A DNA stretch of 64,000 nt from Rheinheimera sp. (GTDB taxonomy: Bacteria; Pseudomonadota; Gammaproteobacteria; Enterobacterales; Alteromonadaceae): positions 41,509-105,508 of the forward strand of contig DMYW01000064.1 in NCBI GenBank assembly GCA_003482455.1. The letters run 5' to 3'. Position 1 is the stretch's first letter. Each line of letters begins with the position of its first letter. The notes below the pieces were generated by a model. The model had not been told where the DNA came from, did not search any database, and saw only the letters and a program-made list of their open reading frames with translations. This document shows, in pieces, positions 1 through 7,567 of this stretch. Made by a program: the position numbers and the translations under genes.

Positions 1-609
1 GGCTTTGCGGCAAATCGCATCGGGGTCACGGCCGTCGGTAAAGTCGCGGCAAAAGCCGGAAAACCTACCAACTGCTTGCAGGAACTTGCCGTAGCTGTAC
101 GCCGCATTGGCCATACCGAAATGCTGCGCCCATTGCGAGGCCGGTAACAAGCGTTCGACCCGGCGGACATTCTCTGGATTGCTGCTGCGCCCTGGCACGA
201 TCGCCTCTACTTCACTATTGGCGCGCGTGGCGATGTTGGCGCGAGTCAGTGCAAACAGCGGCGATGCCGTCAGCTGCGCTTCGGTGGCATCAACCTCCGA
301 TTGCAACAGGGTGTAACCCCCGCCAGGTTTAGGTTGTGGGCCGGTTTTGGGCGGCGTGGTACCACCTGTACCGCCACCCGTGTCGCAGCGGCTATCGCAG
401 GCACCGACCAGCGTCCATGGGCTGTTCGCCGCTGTCGGTAGATTGTTTTGCGTCCACCATTTGGCTTTATAAATTTGATTTTGGTAATGCGCTTGCTGAC
501 CGCCGGTGTACACAGTGCTGGACGTCCAGGCTTTAATCAGGTCTGCTGCCTGCACCGGTAGCACCGCCATTAGCACGGATAGCGCGGTCATTTTTGGTAA
601 AACATGCAT
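1..609 (-). CDS. GH19 chitinase, 3'-truncated by the window edge
   Basis: The minus-strand frame is open from an ATG at 609 to the left edge (203 codons, no stop). It begins with a signal peptide (hydrophobic core ending in VQAAD) and then a CBM5/12-type chitin-binding module: tryptophans in KAWTSSTVYTGG and YKAKWWTQNN, ending in SPWTLVGAC. A Gly/Thr/Pro linker follows. The next part, ENVRRVERLLPASQWAQHF and YGKFLQAVGRFSGFC, looks like the start of a GH19 (endochitinase) catalytic domain; the catalytic glutamates would lie beyond the edge. GGAG lies 6 bases before the ATG. It sits 53 bp downstream of the GH18 chitinase on the same strand, so the two probably form one chitin-degradation operon. 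The secreted chitinase role is well supported; the GH19 assignment rests on the partial domain. Confidence 0.8.
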   Translation of the reverse strand, partial: MHVLPKMTALSVLMAVLPVQAADLIKAWTSSTVYTGGQQAHYQNQIYKAKWWTQNNLPTAANSPWTLVGACDSRCDTGGGTGGTTPPKTGPQPKPGGGYTLLQSEVDATEAQLTASPLFALTRANIATRANSEVEAIVPGRSSNPENVRRVERLLPASQWAQHFGMANAAYSYGKFLQAVGRFSGFCRDFTDGRDPDAICRKA

Positions 610-662
610 AAAAACTCCAAAGCGGGCGACGTGACCGTCAGCCCGCGGCGTTGTTATCAAGA

Positions 663-2399
663 TTATTGTTTGGGGTGGCCTAAGCCTTCGTGCATGGCGT
701 TTAAGATGTTGCCGTTGTCGGCGTCGAGCTCCCACGCAAACACGCCACCAAGGCCATACTTGCGAATAAGCTCGCCTTTGGCTTTGACCGACCTTGGCGT
801 GTCGAAACTGACCAGCGTCGTAGTGCTTGGGTTGTAGACATAACTGGCTTTGGCTTGGTCGTCCCAATACAGTGTGAAGCCGTTGGCGCCCGTGCCGCTT
901 GCGCCGCCCATCATGGTGGCTTCAATTTTTTTGTAGTCTTCGATGCCTTTTTCCCAGCTGCCGGCGATGCCTTCGCCACCGGTGCCAGTAAATGGATTGC
1001 CATTTTTGACGTTACTGACGGTTTTCCAACCGCGGCCATACATCGCCGCGCCAATCGTCACTTTGCTCGCCGGCACTTGGCGTGCGAGGATGTATTTCAC
1101 TGCTTCTTCGGCCGAGAAACCGACGATCGGCGAGTTGGCATTGGCATAACTGCCGGCCATATGGCCCAGCGTGCCATTCCAAGCGCCGTAATAGTCGTAG
1201 GTCATTAAGTTGATGTAATCGAGGTAAGGATGAGCGGCTTCCCAGTTGATTTTACTGAGCTTTTCCACACCGCCGCTGACAGCTGCGGTCAGTTGATACT
1301 TGCGACCGGTTTGTTTACTCAGCGCATCCAGTGATGCACGCAGTTCTTTGACTAACGTGACAAAACCATCACCATCTTGCGGGCTACCGAGTTTGTCATT
1401 GGCACCGCCGCCGCCAGGGAATTCCCAGTCGATATCCACGCCATCAAAGAAGTCGTAGGTTTTGATAAAGTCGGTGACGGATTTGACAAAGGTGGCGCGC
1501 GCTGCAGCGTTGTTGCCGATGTCATACAACGGATCGGATAAGGTCCAGCCGCCGACCGATGGCAGAATTTTGATCTGCGGATTGGTTTTTTTCAGCCGGT
1601 ACATTTCGGCAAAAATGCCTTTGATCGGCTGGTCCCATTTATCGTTCGGGTAGCCTTTATCCAGCGCCGCCCATTTGTCATGCACCACCACGCTGTAATT
1701 CGGTTTGCCGGCGCACTGGCTTTGCAGCGCCGTGTAACCTTGCGGGTTGGCTTGGCGCAGCGCTTCGTTCGGGCCGCACACTGGGATAAAGCCATAAAAC
1801 AGATGGGTTAAGTTTTTCGCCGGAATATCGGCGGCGTGGAAGTTGCGGCCATAAATACCCCATTCGACAAAATAACCGCCGACCATTTTATTGCTGGTGT
1901 TGAGGTAGGGCTTGTTTTGTTGCTTCAGCGGTTGCGGCCAGCCGCTGAAATTCAGCGAGGTCCATGGATCAAAACCGCCAGGCGTGCCTGGGTTACCTGA
2001 GCCGGTGACGGTGATCACGCGTTTATCGCTTTGGCTACAGCTGCGCTCCGTGCCGACTTGGTTACACAGCGCCACCACAAATTCGTAGCTGCCGGCTGAA
2101 GTGGCGGTGATGGTTTTGCTGCCGCTTTGGGCGTTTTGGCCGTTGGCAGTCAGGCTAGCGGTATGAACCACGGCGCCGTTTTGCAAAAGCTGCCATTGGT
2201 TACCATTGGTACCCCACCACATGTTCCAGCTAATGGGAATATTCACGCTGCCGTTTTGCAGTGTCAGGTTGGTTTCTTGCCAGTTCAGCGTCGGTTTGGC
2301 AGGCGTGGCGGGGGCGGCATAGGCGGTGTTTAACCCTGCCAGCAACAACCCCAGCGCCAGCGGCGTGCGCAGTGTTGAGTTGATCGTTAAGTTCATCAT
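663..2399 (-). CDS. GH18 chitinase, ChiA-like, secreted
   Basis: A 578-residue protein hydrolysing chitin outside the cell. The N-terminal signal peptide ends near NTAYAAPA. Residues about 35-130 match the ChiA N-terminal Fn3-like domain (LNWQETNLTLQNGSVNIPISWNMWWG). The TIM barrel carries the GH18 signature FFDGVDIDWEFPGG, with the DxxDxDxE catalytic motif intact and Glu as proton donor. Downstream are MTYDYYGAW and, at the C-terminus, GGVFAWELDADNG, both typical of family 18 subfamily A. The length is close to Serratia ChiA (about 560). There is no C-terminal carbohydrate-binding module; binding is probably left to the N-terminal domain. The gene is followed by the GH19 chitinase 53 bp downstream and is preceded by a NagR-like operator about 100 bp before the start. 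Confidence 0.95.
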   Translation of the reverse strand: MMNLTINSTLRTPLALGLLLAGLNTAYAAPATPAKPTLNWQETNLTLQNGSVNIPISWNMWWGTNGNQWQLLQNGAVVHTASLTANGQNAQSGSKTITATSAGSYEFVVALCNQVGTERSCSQSDKRVITVTGSGNPGTPGGFDPWTSLNFSGWPQPLKQQNKPYLNTSNKMVGGYFVEWGIYGRNFHAADIPAKNLTHLFYGFIPVCGPNEALRQANPQGYTALQSQCAGKPNYSVVVHDKWAALDKGYPNDKWDQPIKGIFAEMYRLKKTNPQIKILPSVGGWTLSDPLYDIGNNAAARATFVKSVTDFIKTYDFFDGVDIDWEFPGGGGANDKLGSPQDGDGFVTLVKELRASLDALSKQTGRKYQLTAAVSGGVEKLSKINWEAAHPYLDYINLMTYDYYGAWNGTLGHMAGSYANANSPIVGFSAEEAVKYILARQVPASKVTIGAAMYGRGWKTVSNVKNGNPFTGTGGEGIAGSWEKGIEDYKKIEATMMGGASGTGANGFTLYWDDQAKASYVYNPSTTTLVSFDTPRSVKAKGELIRKYGLGGVFAWELDADNGNILNAMHEGLGHPKQ

Positions 2400-2495
2400 G
2401 TTGTCCTGTAGCTTTGTTGTCGTTGTAAGCAGCGCCAGATGTTGAGGGAGGGAGAGGGCTCAACACCCAGCGCTGAACGTCAACAATGAAACAAA

Positions 2496-2509
2496 TGACA
2501 GCGTTGTCA
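2496..2509. promoter_or_regulatory. NagR-like operator upstream of chitinase operon
   Basis: TGACAGCGTTGTCA fits the dyad TGACA-RCGY-TGTCA, the form I recall for the LacI-family N-acetylglucosamine repressor NagR of Shewanella and other Alteromonadales. It lies about 100 bp upstream of the GH18 start, in front of the two chitinase genes, as expected for GlcNAc-inducible control. The motif is seen directly; the regulator is inferred because no nagR gene is in the window. Confidence 0.65.
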
Positions 2510-2611
2510 AAATCAAAACGACGCAAAAAAGTTGATAAATATTTGATGTTTTTTTGACAAAAATATTTCTTCGGGAAAAACAGCGAGTTGGCAGCAGGTG
2601 GCGACGTTACA

Positions 2612-2641
2612 ACCTTGGTTTAGCGCAGCGCAAACCAAGGT
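2612..2641. repeat. Perfect 10-bp inverted repeat
   Basis: ACCTTGGTTT and AAACCAAGGT are separated by a 10-base loop (AGCGCAGCGC). It lies 20 bp past the stop of the YgiC-like gene (minus strand) and upstream of the chitinase operon. There is no T-run on either strand, so it is not a classical intrinsic terminator. It may protect the 3' end of the ygiC-type mRNA. Confidence 0.6.
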
Positions 2642-2660
2642 CGATGGGGCAAACACAAGG

Positions 2661-3815
2661 TTAATCGAGGATGATATGCGGTAAAAACCGCGAGCTATCC
2701 TTGGTGATCAAGCTGTCGTCTTCGCGGATACCGATACCGGCCGCACTATCGCCGACAATCCAAGAGCCAATCAAGGTGTAGCTGTCACCAAATTTTGGTA
2801 GCGCATGAAAGGCTTGGCGAATATAACTGGAATCGTCATACGGACCATCCACCTTCAAGCGTTGGCCGAAACTATCGATCAGTTCAATGTTGGCACCTTC
2901 TCGCGAATACAACGGCTTACGTACCCAGCCTGTAGACAGCGGCTCAGACTGCGCCGTTTCAAAAAATGCCGGCAGCAAGTTTGGGTGATTCGGGTATTTT
3001 TGCCACAGCAGCGGCAGTATGCCTTTGTTGGACAACAACATTTTCCACGCAGGTTCCAGATATTGCGTCTGGGACGTCAGCAGCTCCGGCCCAAAATCTT
3101 CGCGCAGCATAAATTCCCATGGGTACAACTTGAACCAAGCGGGAATAGTTTGGTTGTTGGCATCGACAAACTGGCCGTCGGCCACGCCAATCTGCTCCAG
3201 CGGTAGTAAACGAGCATCCAGGCCTGCTTGCAACGCGATATCACACAGATATTGCACTGTGCCTTGGTCTTCGATGCTTTCCGCCACGGCGGATACGTAC
3301 AGCGGCTGATGCAGACCCAACATGGCGAGGCGTTGTTCCAGTTGGTCTTGTAGCGAGTTGAACTGGTCGGCATGTTTGGGCAATTGCCCACGCATCATCA
3401 AGTCTTCCAGCCAGACCCATTGGAAGAAGCCTGTTTCATACAGGCTGGTTGGCGTGTCGTAATTGAGCTCCAGCAGTTTGGCTGGGCCTTTGCCGTCGTA
3501 GGCTAAATCCATGCGACCGTACAAGGATGGCTGTTGGCTGTGCCAAGACTGCCGGATCCAATCCCAATACTGAGCTGGCACATCGAGTTTAGTCAGCAGC
3601 TGTTCGCTGTTGAGAATGTCCGGCACCAGCGACAATGCCATTTGATGCAACTCTTCGGTCGGCGCTTCTAAATCGTCTTCAATTTGCGCCATGCTGAATT
3701 GGTAATATGCCGATTCATCCCAATAAGGCTCACCGTCAAAGGTGTGGAAATTAAACCCAACCGATTCGGCAAAACTGCGCCAGCCCGGTCGTTCCGTGGT
3801 TCTCACTTTTTTCAT
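2661..3815 (-). CDS. Glutathionylspermidine synthase-family ATP-grasp protein (YgiC/YjfC-like)
   Basis: A 384-residue cytoplasmic protein of the GSP_synth family. Seen: the N-terminus typical of YgiC (RPGWRSFAESVGFNFHTFDGEPYWDESAYYQF), the conserved block GRMDLAYDGKGPAKLLELNYDTPTSLYE (shown here in parts: MDLAYDG, LELNYDTPTS), and the C-terminal ATP-grasp-like segment with WVRKPLYSREGANIEL and DDSLITKDSSRFLPHII. In E. coli YgiC and YjfC lack the amidase half of GspSA, and their substrate is not firmly known; an ATP-dependent peptide/amine ligase is the usual inference. It is the last gene of a DUF350 / YgiB / YgiC operon, 6 bp after the YgiB-like gene. Confidence 0.88.
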   Translation of the reverse strand: MKKVRTTERPGWRSFAESVGFNFHTFDGEPYWDESAYYQFSMAQIEDDLEAPTEELHQMALSLVPDILNSEQLLTKLDVPAQYWDWIRQSWHSQQPSLYGRMDLAYDGKGPAKLLELNYDTPTSLYETGFFQWVWLEDLMMRGQLPKHADQFNSLQDQLEQRLAMLGLHQPLYVSAVAESIEDQGTVQYLCDIALQAGLDARLLPLEQIGVADGQFVDANNQTIPAWFKLYPWEFMLREDFGPELLTSQTQYLEPAWKMLLSNKGILPLLWQKYPNHPNLLPAFFETAQSEPLSTGWVRKPLYSREGANIELIDSFGQRLKVDGPYDDSSYIRQAFHALPKFGDSYTLIGSWIVGDSAAGIGIREDDSLITKDSSRFLPHIILD

Positions 3816-3821
3816 GTCTGC

Positions 3822-4406
3822 TTATCCGCCGTAACTGCTATAACTGGCGGACGATTGTTCTTGCCGGCGCTGTGCTTGCGAGCCAAAACCGCCACGGCGC
3901 AAATTGGTGTTGCTGTAGGTTTGCAGTTTGCTATTTGGCACGCTGACGACACCGGTTTGCCGAGCGATCGGTTGATTAGCACCGGTGCGGTAGGTGGTGG
4001 GGTCGTCTTTTGAACGGTACAGTGGCTGCGCCGGTGACATACGGCTGTTGTTGCCGCCGTTAAACATCTGCCCCGCTAAATAACCCATCATCAGTGGCAT
4101 AAAAAAGCTCGATGACGTTGATTGTTGCTGTTGCGTTGGCTGCGGCGCTTGGCATTGGCCTGCGCCAAAATCGGCTTCACATTGCGCCAGTGTTTGATAA
4201 CGCGGCGCGACGGTTTCATGCATAGCTTGGGCTTTTTTGTAGTCCGCTTCGCATTGCTCGCGGTCAAACTGCTGCGCGCATTGCTCTGGGGTGTCAAACA
4301 CCGCTGCTTCGGTGCTGCTCTCGCTGCAACCAGCCAACACCACCATACTTGCCGGTACCATCAGCGTTAACGCGACCTTGCGGCTGCGCTTGAGTTGATT
4401 ACGCAT
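3822..4406 (-). CDS. DUF1190 (YgiB-like) lipoprotein
   Basis: A 194-residue exported protein. The N-terminus has basic residues (RNQLKRSRK), a hydrophobic stretch and a lipobox VVLAGC, so it is probably lipidated. The mature part begins with paired-Cys segments (TPEQCAQQFDREQCEADYKKA and LAQCEADFGAGQC in parts) characteristic of the UPF0441/DUF1190 YgiB family. A Gly/Ser/Gln/Arg-rich tail ends in SYSSYGG. The function of the family is unknown. It lies between the DUF350 membrane protein and the YgiC-like ligase, an arrangement conserved in many proteobacteria (ygiB-ygiC; yjfI-yjfL-yjfM-yjfC), which suggests an envelope modification or quality-control role. Confidence 0.85.
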   Translation of the reverse strand: MRNQLKRSRKVALTLMVPASMVVLAGCSESSTEAAVFDTPEQCAQQFDREQCEADYKKAQAMHETVAPRYQTLAQCEADFGAGQCQAPQPTQQQQSTSSSFFMPLMMGYLAGQMFNGGNNSRMSPAQPLYRSKDDPTTYRTGANQPIARQTGVVSVPNSKLQTYSNTNLRRGGFGSQAQRRQEQSSASYSSYGG

Positions 4407-4416
4407 CGAAGACTCC

Positions 4417-4830
4417 TTAGAAGGTCATGCTGGCGGCGTTGATCAGGCCAATGGTGATGGAACAGGCGGCAGAGAAAATACCGCTGGCCAGTTCACCGGC
4501 ACTAATTTTTTCTGGCAGCTGACGTACTACGATACGCACGACTAAAAAAGTTAACACTTGCACCAGCAGGGCAATCGCGCCCCAAATAGCACAATCTAAA
4601 AAAGACACTGAATGGGTGATGGCGCTCGACAGAGGCAAGGCAAAACCGATCAAGGCACCACCAAAGGCGACGGCTGCAGCGCTGTTATTGGCGCGAATTA
4701 AACTAAATTCGTCATGGGGTGTGACCCAGCTGTACAAGCGGGCGAATACCAACACCAGCGCAATCGCCAGCACAAAAAACGCAATAAATTCAGGGAAGCC
4801 AGCAACAGAGGCCAATACACTTTCAGACAT
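4417..4830 (-). CDS. DUF350 family inner-membrane protein (YjfL-like)
   Basis: A 137-residue protein with four predicted membrane helices (about residues 12-30, 50-68, 80-98 and 115-134) joined by short loops. The segment SLIRANNSAAAVAFGGALIGFALPLSSAI matches the DUF350 core, with the polar ANNSAA run before helix 2. AGELASGIFSAACSITIGLINAASMTF closes the protein. It is the first gene of the minus-strand three-gene operon, 10 bp before the YgiB-like gene. The biochemical function of DUF350 proteins is not established; the consistent pairing with DUF1190 and GSP_synth proteins implies a shared envelope function. Confidence 0.85.
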   Translation of the reverse strand: MSESVLASVAGFPEFIAFFVLAIALVLVFARLYSWVTPHDEFSLIRANNSAAAVAFGGALIGFALPLSSAITHSVSFLDCAIWGAIALLVQVLTFLVVRIVVRQLPEKISAGELASGIFSAACSITIGLINAASMTF

Positions 4831-5109
4831 ATCTCTTCCTTGGTAAACAGCAATAAAAGTCCATCATCCCAAAACTTGTTGGCAAAAGGCAATGCTTGCT
4901 GGGATGAATTGCCCGTCTGGGGCTATCAAGTAGGGTGATTTTGTTCCTGTGTTAGAAAATTATCAACCAAGCAAGGCTTTCGACCGCCATTGCGGTAAGA
5001 AAATGCTGTTTATCGCAGCCTTTCGGCGACTGATAGTCGACTGCTGGACTTTCGATCGTGGCTCTCTACACTCGCCGGTAAGTGAAGTTTTTCTAATCAA
5101 GGTTACAGA

Positions 5110-7173
5110 ATGCTGAAAAAGTCATTGATGCTCAAAAGCCTCGTGGTGGCATTGTCGTTAGCGCTGACTGCGTGTGAGCGTCCAACAACAGCACCCGCGA
5201 CAACAGCGACAGCGCCGGCAGCGCTTAAATCAGGGATCGAACTGAGCAACTTAGACCCACAAATCAAACCACAAGATGATTTCTACAGCTACGTGAATGG
5301 TAACTGGTTGAAAAAGACCGAGATCCCTGCGGACAAACCACGCTGGGGCGCTTTTGACGAACTGCGCTTTAATGCCGAGCAACAAGTATTGCAACTGGTG
5401 CAGCAACTTGCCGCTAAGCCTGCCGAAGGGGGCAGCGATGCGCAAAAAATTGGTGACTTGTACCGCGCCTATCTGAATACAGAAAAGCTGGAACAATTGA
5501 AGTTACAGCCGCTACAACCGCTGCTTGCCGAAGTTGATAAAGTCACTAGCTTGGCAGAGTTGCAACGTTTTTGGGGCGCCCATTTAGAATTGCGCGCCGG
5601 CTCGCCGTTGCAGCTGATGGTGGGGCAAGACCAAAAAGATTCCACGCGTTACATCACAGGTGTCAATCAAGCCGGACTCGGCTTGCCGGATCGTGATTAT
5701 TATTTAAAAACGGACGAAAAGACCGTCCAAGTACAAAAGCAATATCAATGGTTTATTGCCCGTCTGTGGGAAATTTCTGGCTGGCAAGGTGGCAATGACG
5801 CGGCAGCAACCGTCTGGCGGATCGAATCGCAGTTGGCGGCGATGCAATGGAGTCGCGTGGAAAACCGTGACCGCAACAAAACCTACAACAAACTCAGCCG
5901 TGACGAATTCAAAACACTCGTAGCGCCATTAGACGTTGACGCTTTGCTCAGCGGTGCCGGTTTAACCGGCGTGAACGAGCTGGTCGTGCGTCAACCGACG
6001 TATCTGCAAAAACTGGCAGCCTTTGTGCCGACGGTCTCGCTGGCCGACTGGCAGACCTATTTGAAATTCCACATGCTGCGCAGCCACGCGACTTGGCTGT
6101 CCAGCGACTTCGAGCAAGCACATTTTGATTTTTATGGTCGAGTGTTAAATGGTCTGCAGGAGCAAAAACCACGTGAACGGCGGGCAGTGGAGGCGATCAA
6201 CGATGCACTCGGCCACATGGTCGGTAAGATGTACGTCGACAAGTATTTCAAACCCGAAGCCAAGGCGCGGATGGAAGAGTTGATCAAAAACCTGCGCGTT
6301 GCGTTTGCGCAGTCAATTGATGGGTTGGCGTGGATGAGTCCAGCCACCAAACAACAAGCGCAAGAAAAGCTGAAGAAATTCAACGCCAAAATTGGTTATC
6401 CGGCGGTATGGCGTGACTATTCCTGCATTACCATCAGCCCAGATGATTTAGTCGGCAATATGCAGCGCAGCATGCGTTGTGAATATCAACGGATGATTGG
6501 CCGTCTCGGCAAACCAGTCGACCGCAACGAGTGGGGCATGACGCCGCAAACCGTCAATGCCTATTACAGTTCGACCATGAATGAAATCGTCTTCCCTGCA
6601 GCCATTTTGCAACCGCCGTTTTTTAACGTGGCTGCCGATGACGCGGTGAACTACGGCGCAATTGGTGGAGTGATAGGCCATGAAATTACCCATGGTTTTG
6701 ACGACCAAGGCCGCCGTAGCGATGGTGATGGCAATTTACGCGATTGGTGGACGGAACAAGACGCCGAGCAATTCACGCAACGCGCCCAGATGATGATTGA
6801 CCAATACAACCAATACAATCCGATTGATGACTTGCATGTGCAAGGTGCGTTGACGCTGGGTGAAAATATCGCGGATTTAGGGGGGCTGACAGTGGCGTAC
6901 CGCGCCTATCAGAATTCCTTAAATGGCAAAACTGCGCCGGAAATCGATGGGTTTACGGGCGATAAACGTTTCTTCATCGGCTGGTCGCAAGTCTGGCGTA
7001 CCAAATTCCGTGACGAAGCGCTGCGTCAGCAGCTGATCACAGACCCGCATTCGCCAGGCATGTATCGCGTCAAAGGTGTGTTGTCGAACATGCCTGAGTT
7101 TTACCAAGCTTATGACGTAAAACCGGAGGATGGCATGTACCGCAGCGACGAGCAGCGGATCAAAATCTGGTAA
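5110..7173 (+). CDS. M13-family zinc metallopeptidase (PepO/neprilysin-like) lipoprotein
   Basis: A 687-residue endopeptidase. The signal sequence ends in a lipobox LALTACERP, so it is probably anchored in the outer or inner membrane facing the periplasm. The M13 N-terminal domain starts at DPQIKPQDDFYSYVNGNWLK. The catalytic signature GGVIGHEITHGFDDQGR supplies two His ligands and the catalytic Glu at about residues 522-530. The third ligand is in LGENIADLGG about 60 residues later. The C-terminal PHSPGMYRVKGVLSNMPEF block and the terminal W are family-typical. It likely cleaves short peptides. It is monocistronic, transcribed away from the DUF350 operon, and ends in a strong terminator. Confidence 0.95.
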   Translation: MLKKSLMLKSLVVALSLALTACERPTTAPATTATAPAALKSGIELSNLDPQIKPQDDFYSYVNGNWLKKTEIPADKPRWGAFDELRFNAEQQVLQLVQQLAAKPAEGGSDAQKIGDLYRAYLNTEKLEQLKLQPLQPLLAEVDKVTSLAELQRFWGAHLELRAGSPLQLMVGQDQKDSTRYITGVNQAGLGLPDRDYYLKTDEKTVQVQKQYQWFIARLWEISGWQGGNDAAATVWRIESQLAAMQWSRVENRDRNKTYNKLSRDEFKTLVAPLDVDALLSGAGLTGVNELVVRQPTYLQKLAAFVPTVSLADWQTYLKFHMLRSHATWLSSDFEQAHFDFYGRVLNGLQEQKPRERRAVEAINDALGHMVGKMYVDKYFKPEAKARMEELIKNLRVAFAQSIDGLAWMSPATKQQAQEKLKKFNAKIGYPAVWRDYSCITISPDDLVGNMQRSMRCEYQRMIGRLGKPVDRNEWGMTPQTVNAYYSSTMNEIVFPAAILQPPFFNVAADDAVNYGAIGGVIGHEITHGFDDQGRRSDGDGNLRDWWTEQDAEQFTQRAQMMIDQYNQYNPIDDLHVQGALTLGENIADLGGLTVAYRAYQNSLNGKTAPEIDGFTGDKRFFIGWSQVWRTKFRDEALRQQLITDPHSPGMYRVKGVLSNMPEFYQAYDVKPEDGMYRSDEQRIKIW

Positions 7174-7197
7174 CGCTAGGCGCTACTTTTGCAAAAC

Positions 7198-7220
7198 AGC
7201 CGTCGTCAGACGGCTTTTTT
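7198..7220 (+). terminator. Intrinsic terminator of the M13 peptidase gene
   Basis: Stem AGCCGTC / GACGGCT with loop GTCA, followed by six T, 25 bp after the stop codon. Confidence 0.9.
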
Positions 7221-7439
7221 CTGCCTGCAACTTTGCGATGAACGGCAATATTTCTCGATTTTTATGCCAAATCTGCGGCTTGCCTGCTGAAAATTTGTGC
7301 TATCCCTTTAAGGTGGAATTGAGCTTCGCACTAGATTGGGTGCAACAAGGTTGTGATTTCAGACGGTTTTTCTGCCAAATGCACAGCATCGGTGCAACGT
7401 GAGGAGGGGCTGCACCGCTCAGGCGCAAAATGCCGTGAT

Positions 7440-7455
7440 ATGAATACGTATTCAT
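7440..7455. promoter_or_regulatory. Perfect 16-bp palindrome, LacI-type (maltose-like) operator
   Basis: ATGAATACGTATTCAT is a perfect dyad about 104-113 bp before the TonB-dependent receptor start. The AATACGTATT core with a central CG is the shape of LacI-family operators, in particular MalR-type operators of Alteromonadales and Caulobacter maltose/maltodextrin loci as I recall them. The downstream receptor and GH13 amylase fit maltodextrin control. The regulator is not encoded in the window. Confidence 0.6.
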
Positions 7456-7567
7456 GTTGTGCAGGTTCATGGTTCCACTTAGAAATAGCAAAGTTGTCAT
7501 AATCCGGTCGTCATGTCCGGTCGTGACAATAGACTAAAGAACAAACACCACACCGGGGATGAAGGGC

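Noticed and set aside
107..837. Plus-strand frames of 66-77 codons over the left edge
   Set aside because: They are antisense to the GH19 and GH18 chitinase genes, have no ribosome sites and translate to low-complexity Cys/Arg-rich sequence.
3930..3960. Second sigma-54-like TGGCAC motif
   Set aside because: Inside the YgiB-like coding region and the -12 GC is not at the required spacing.
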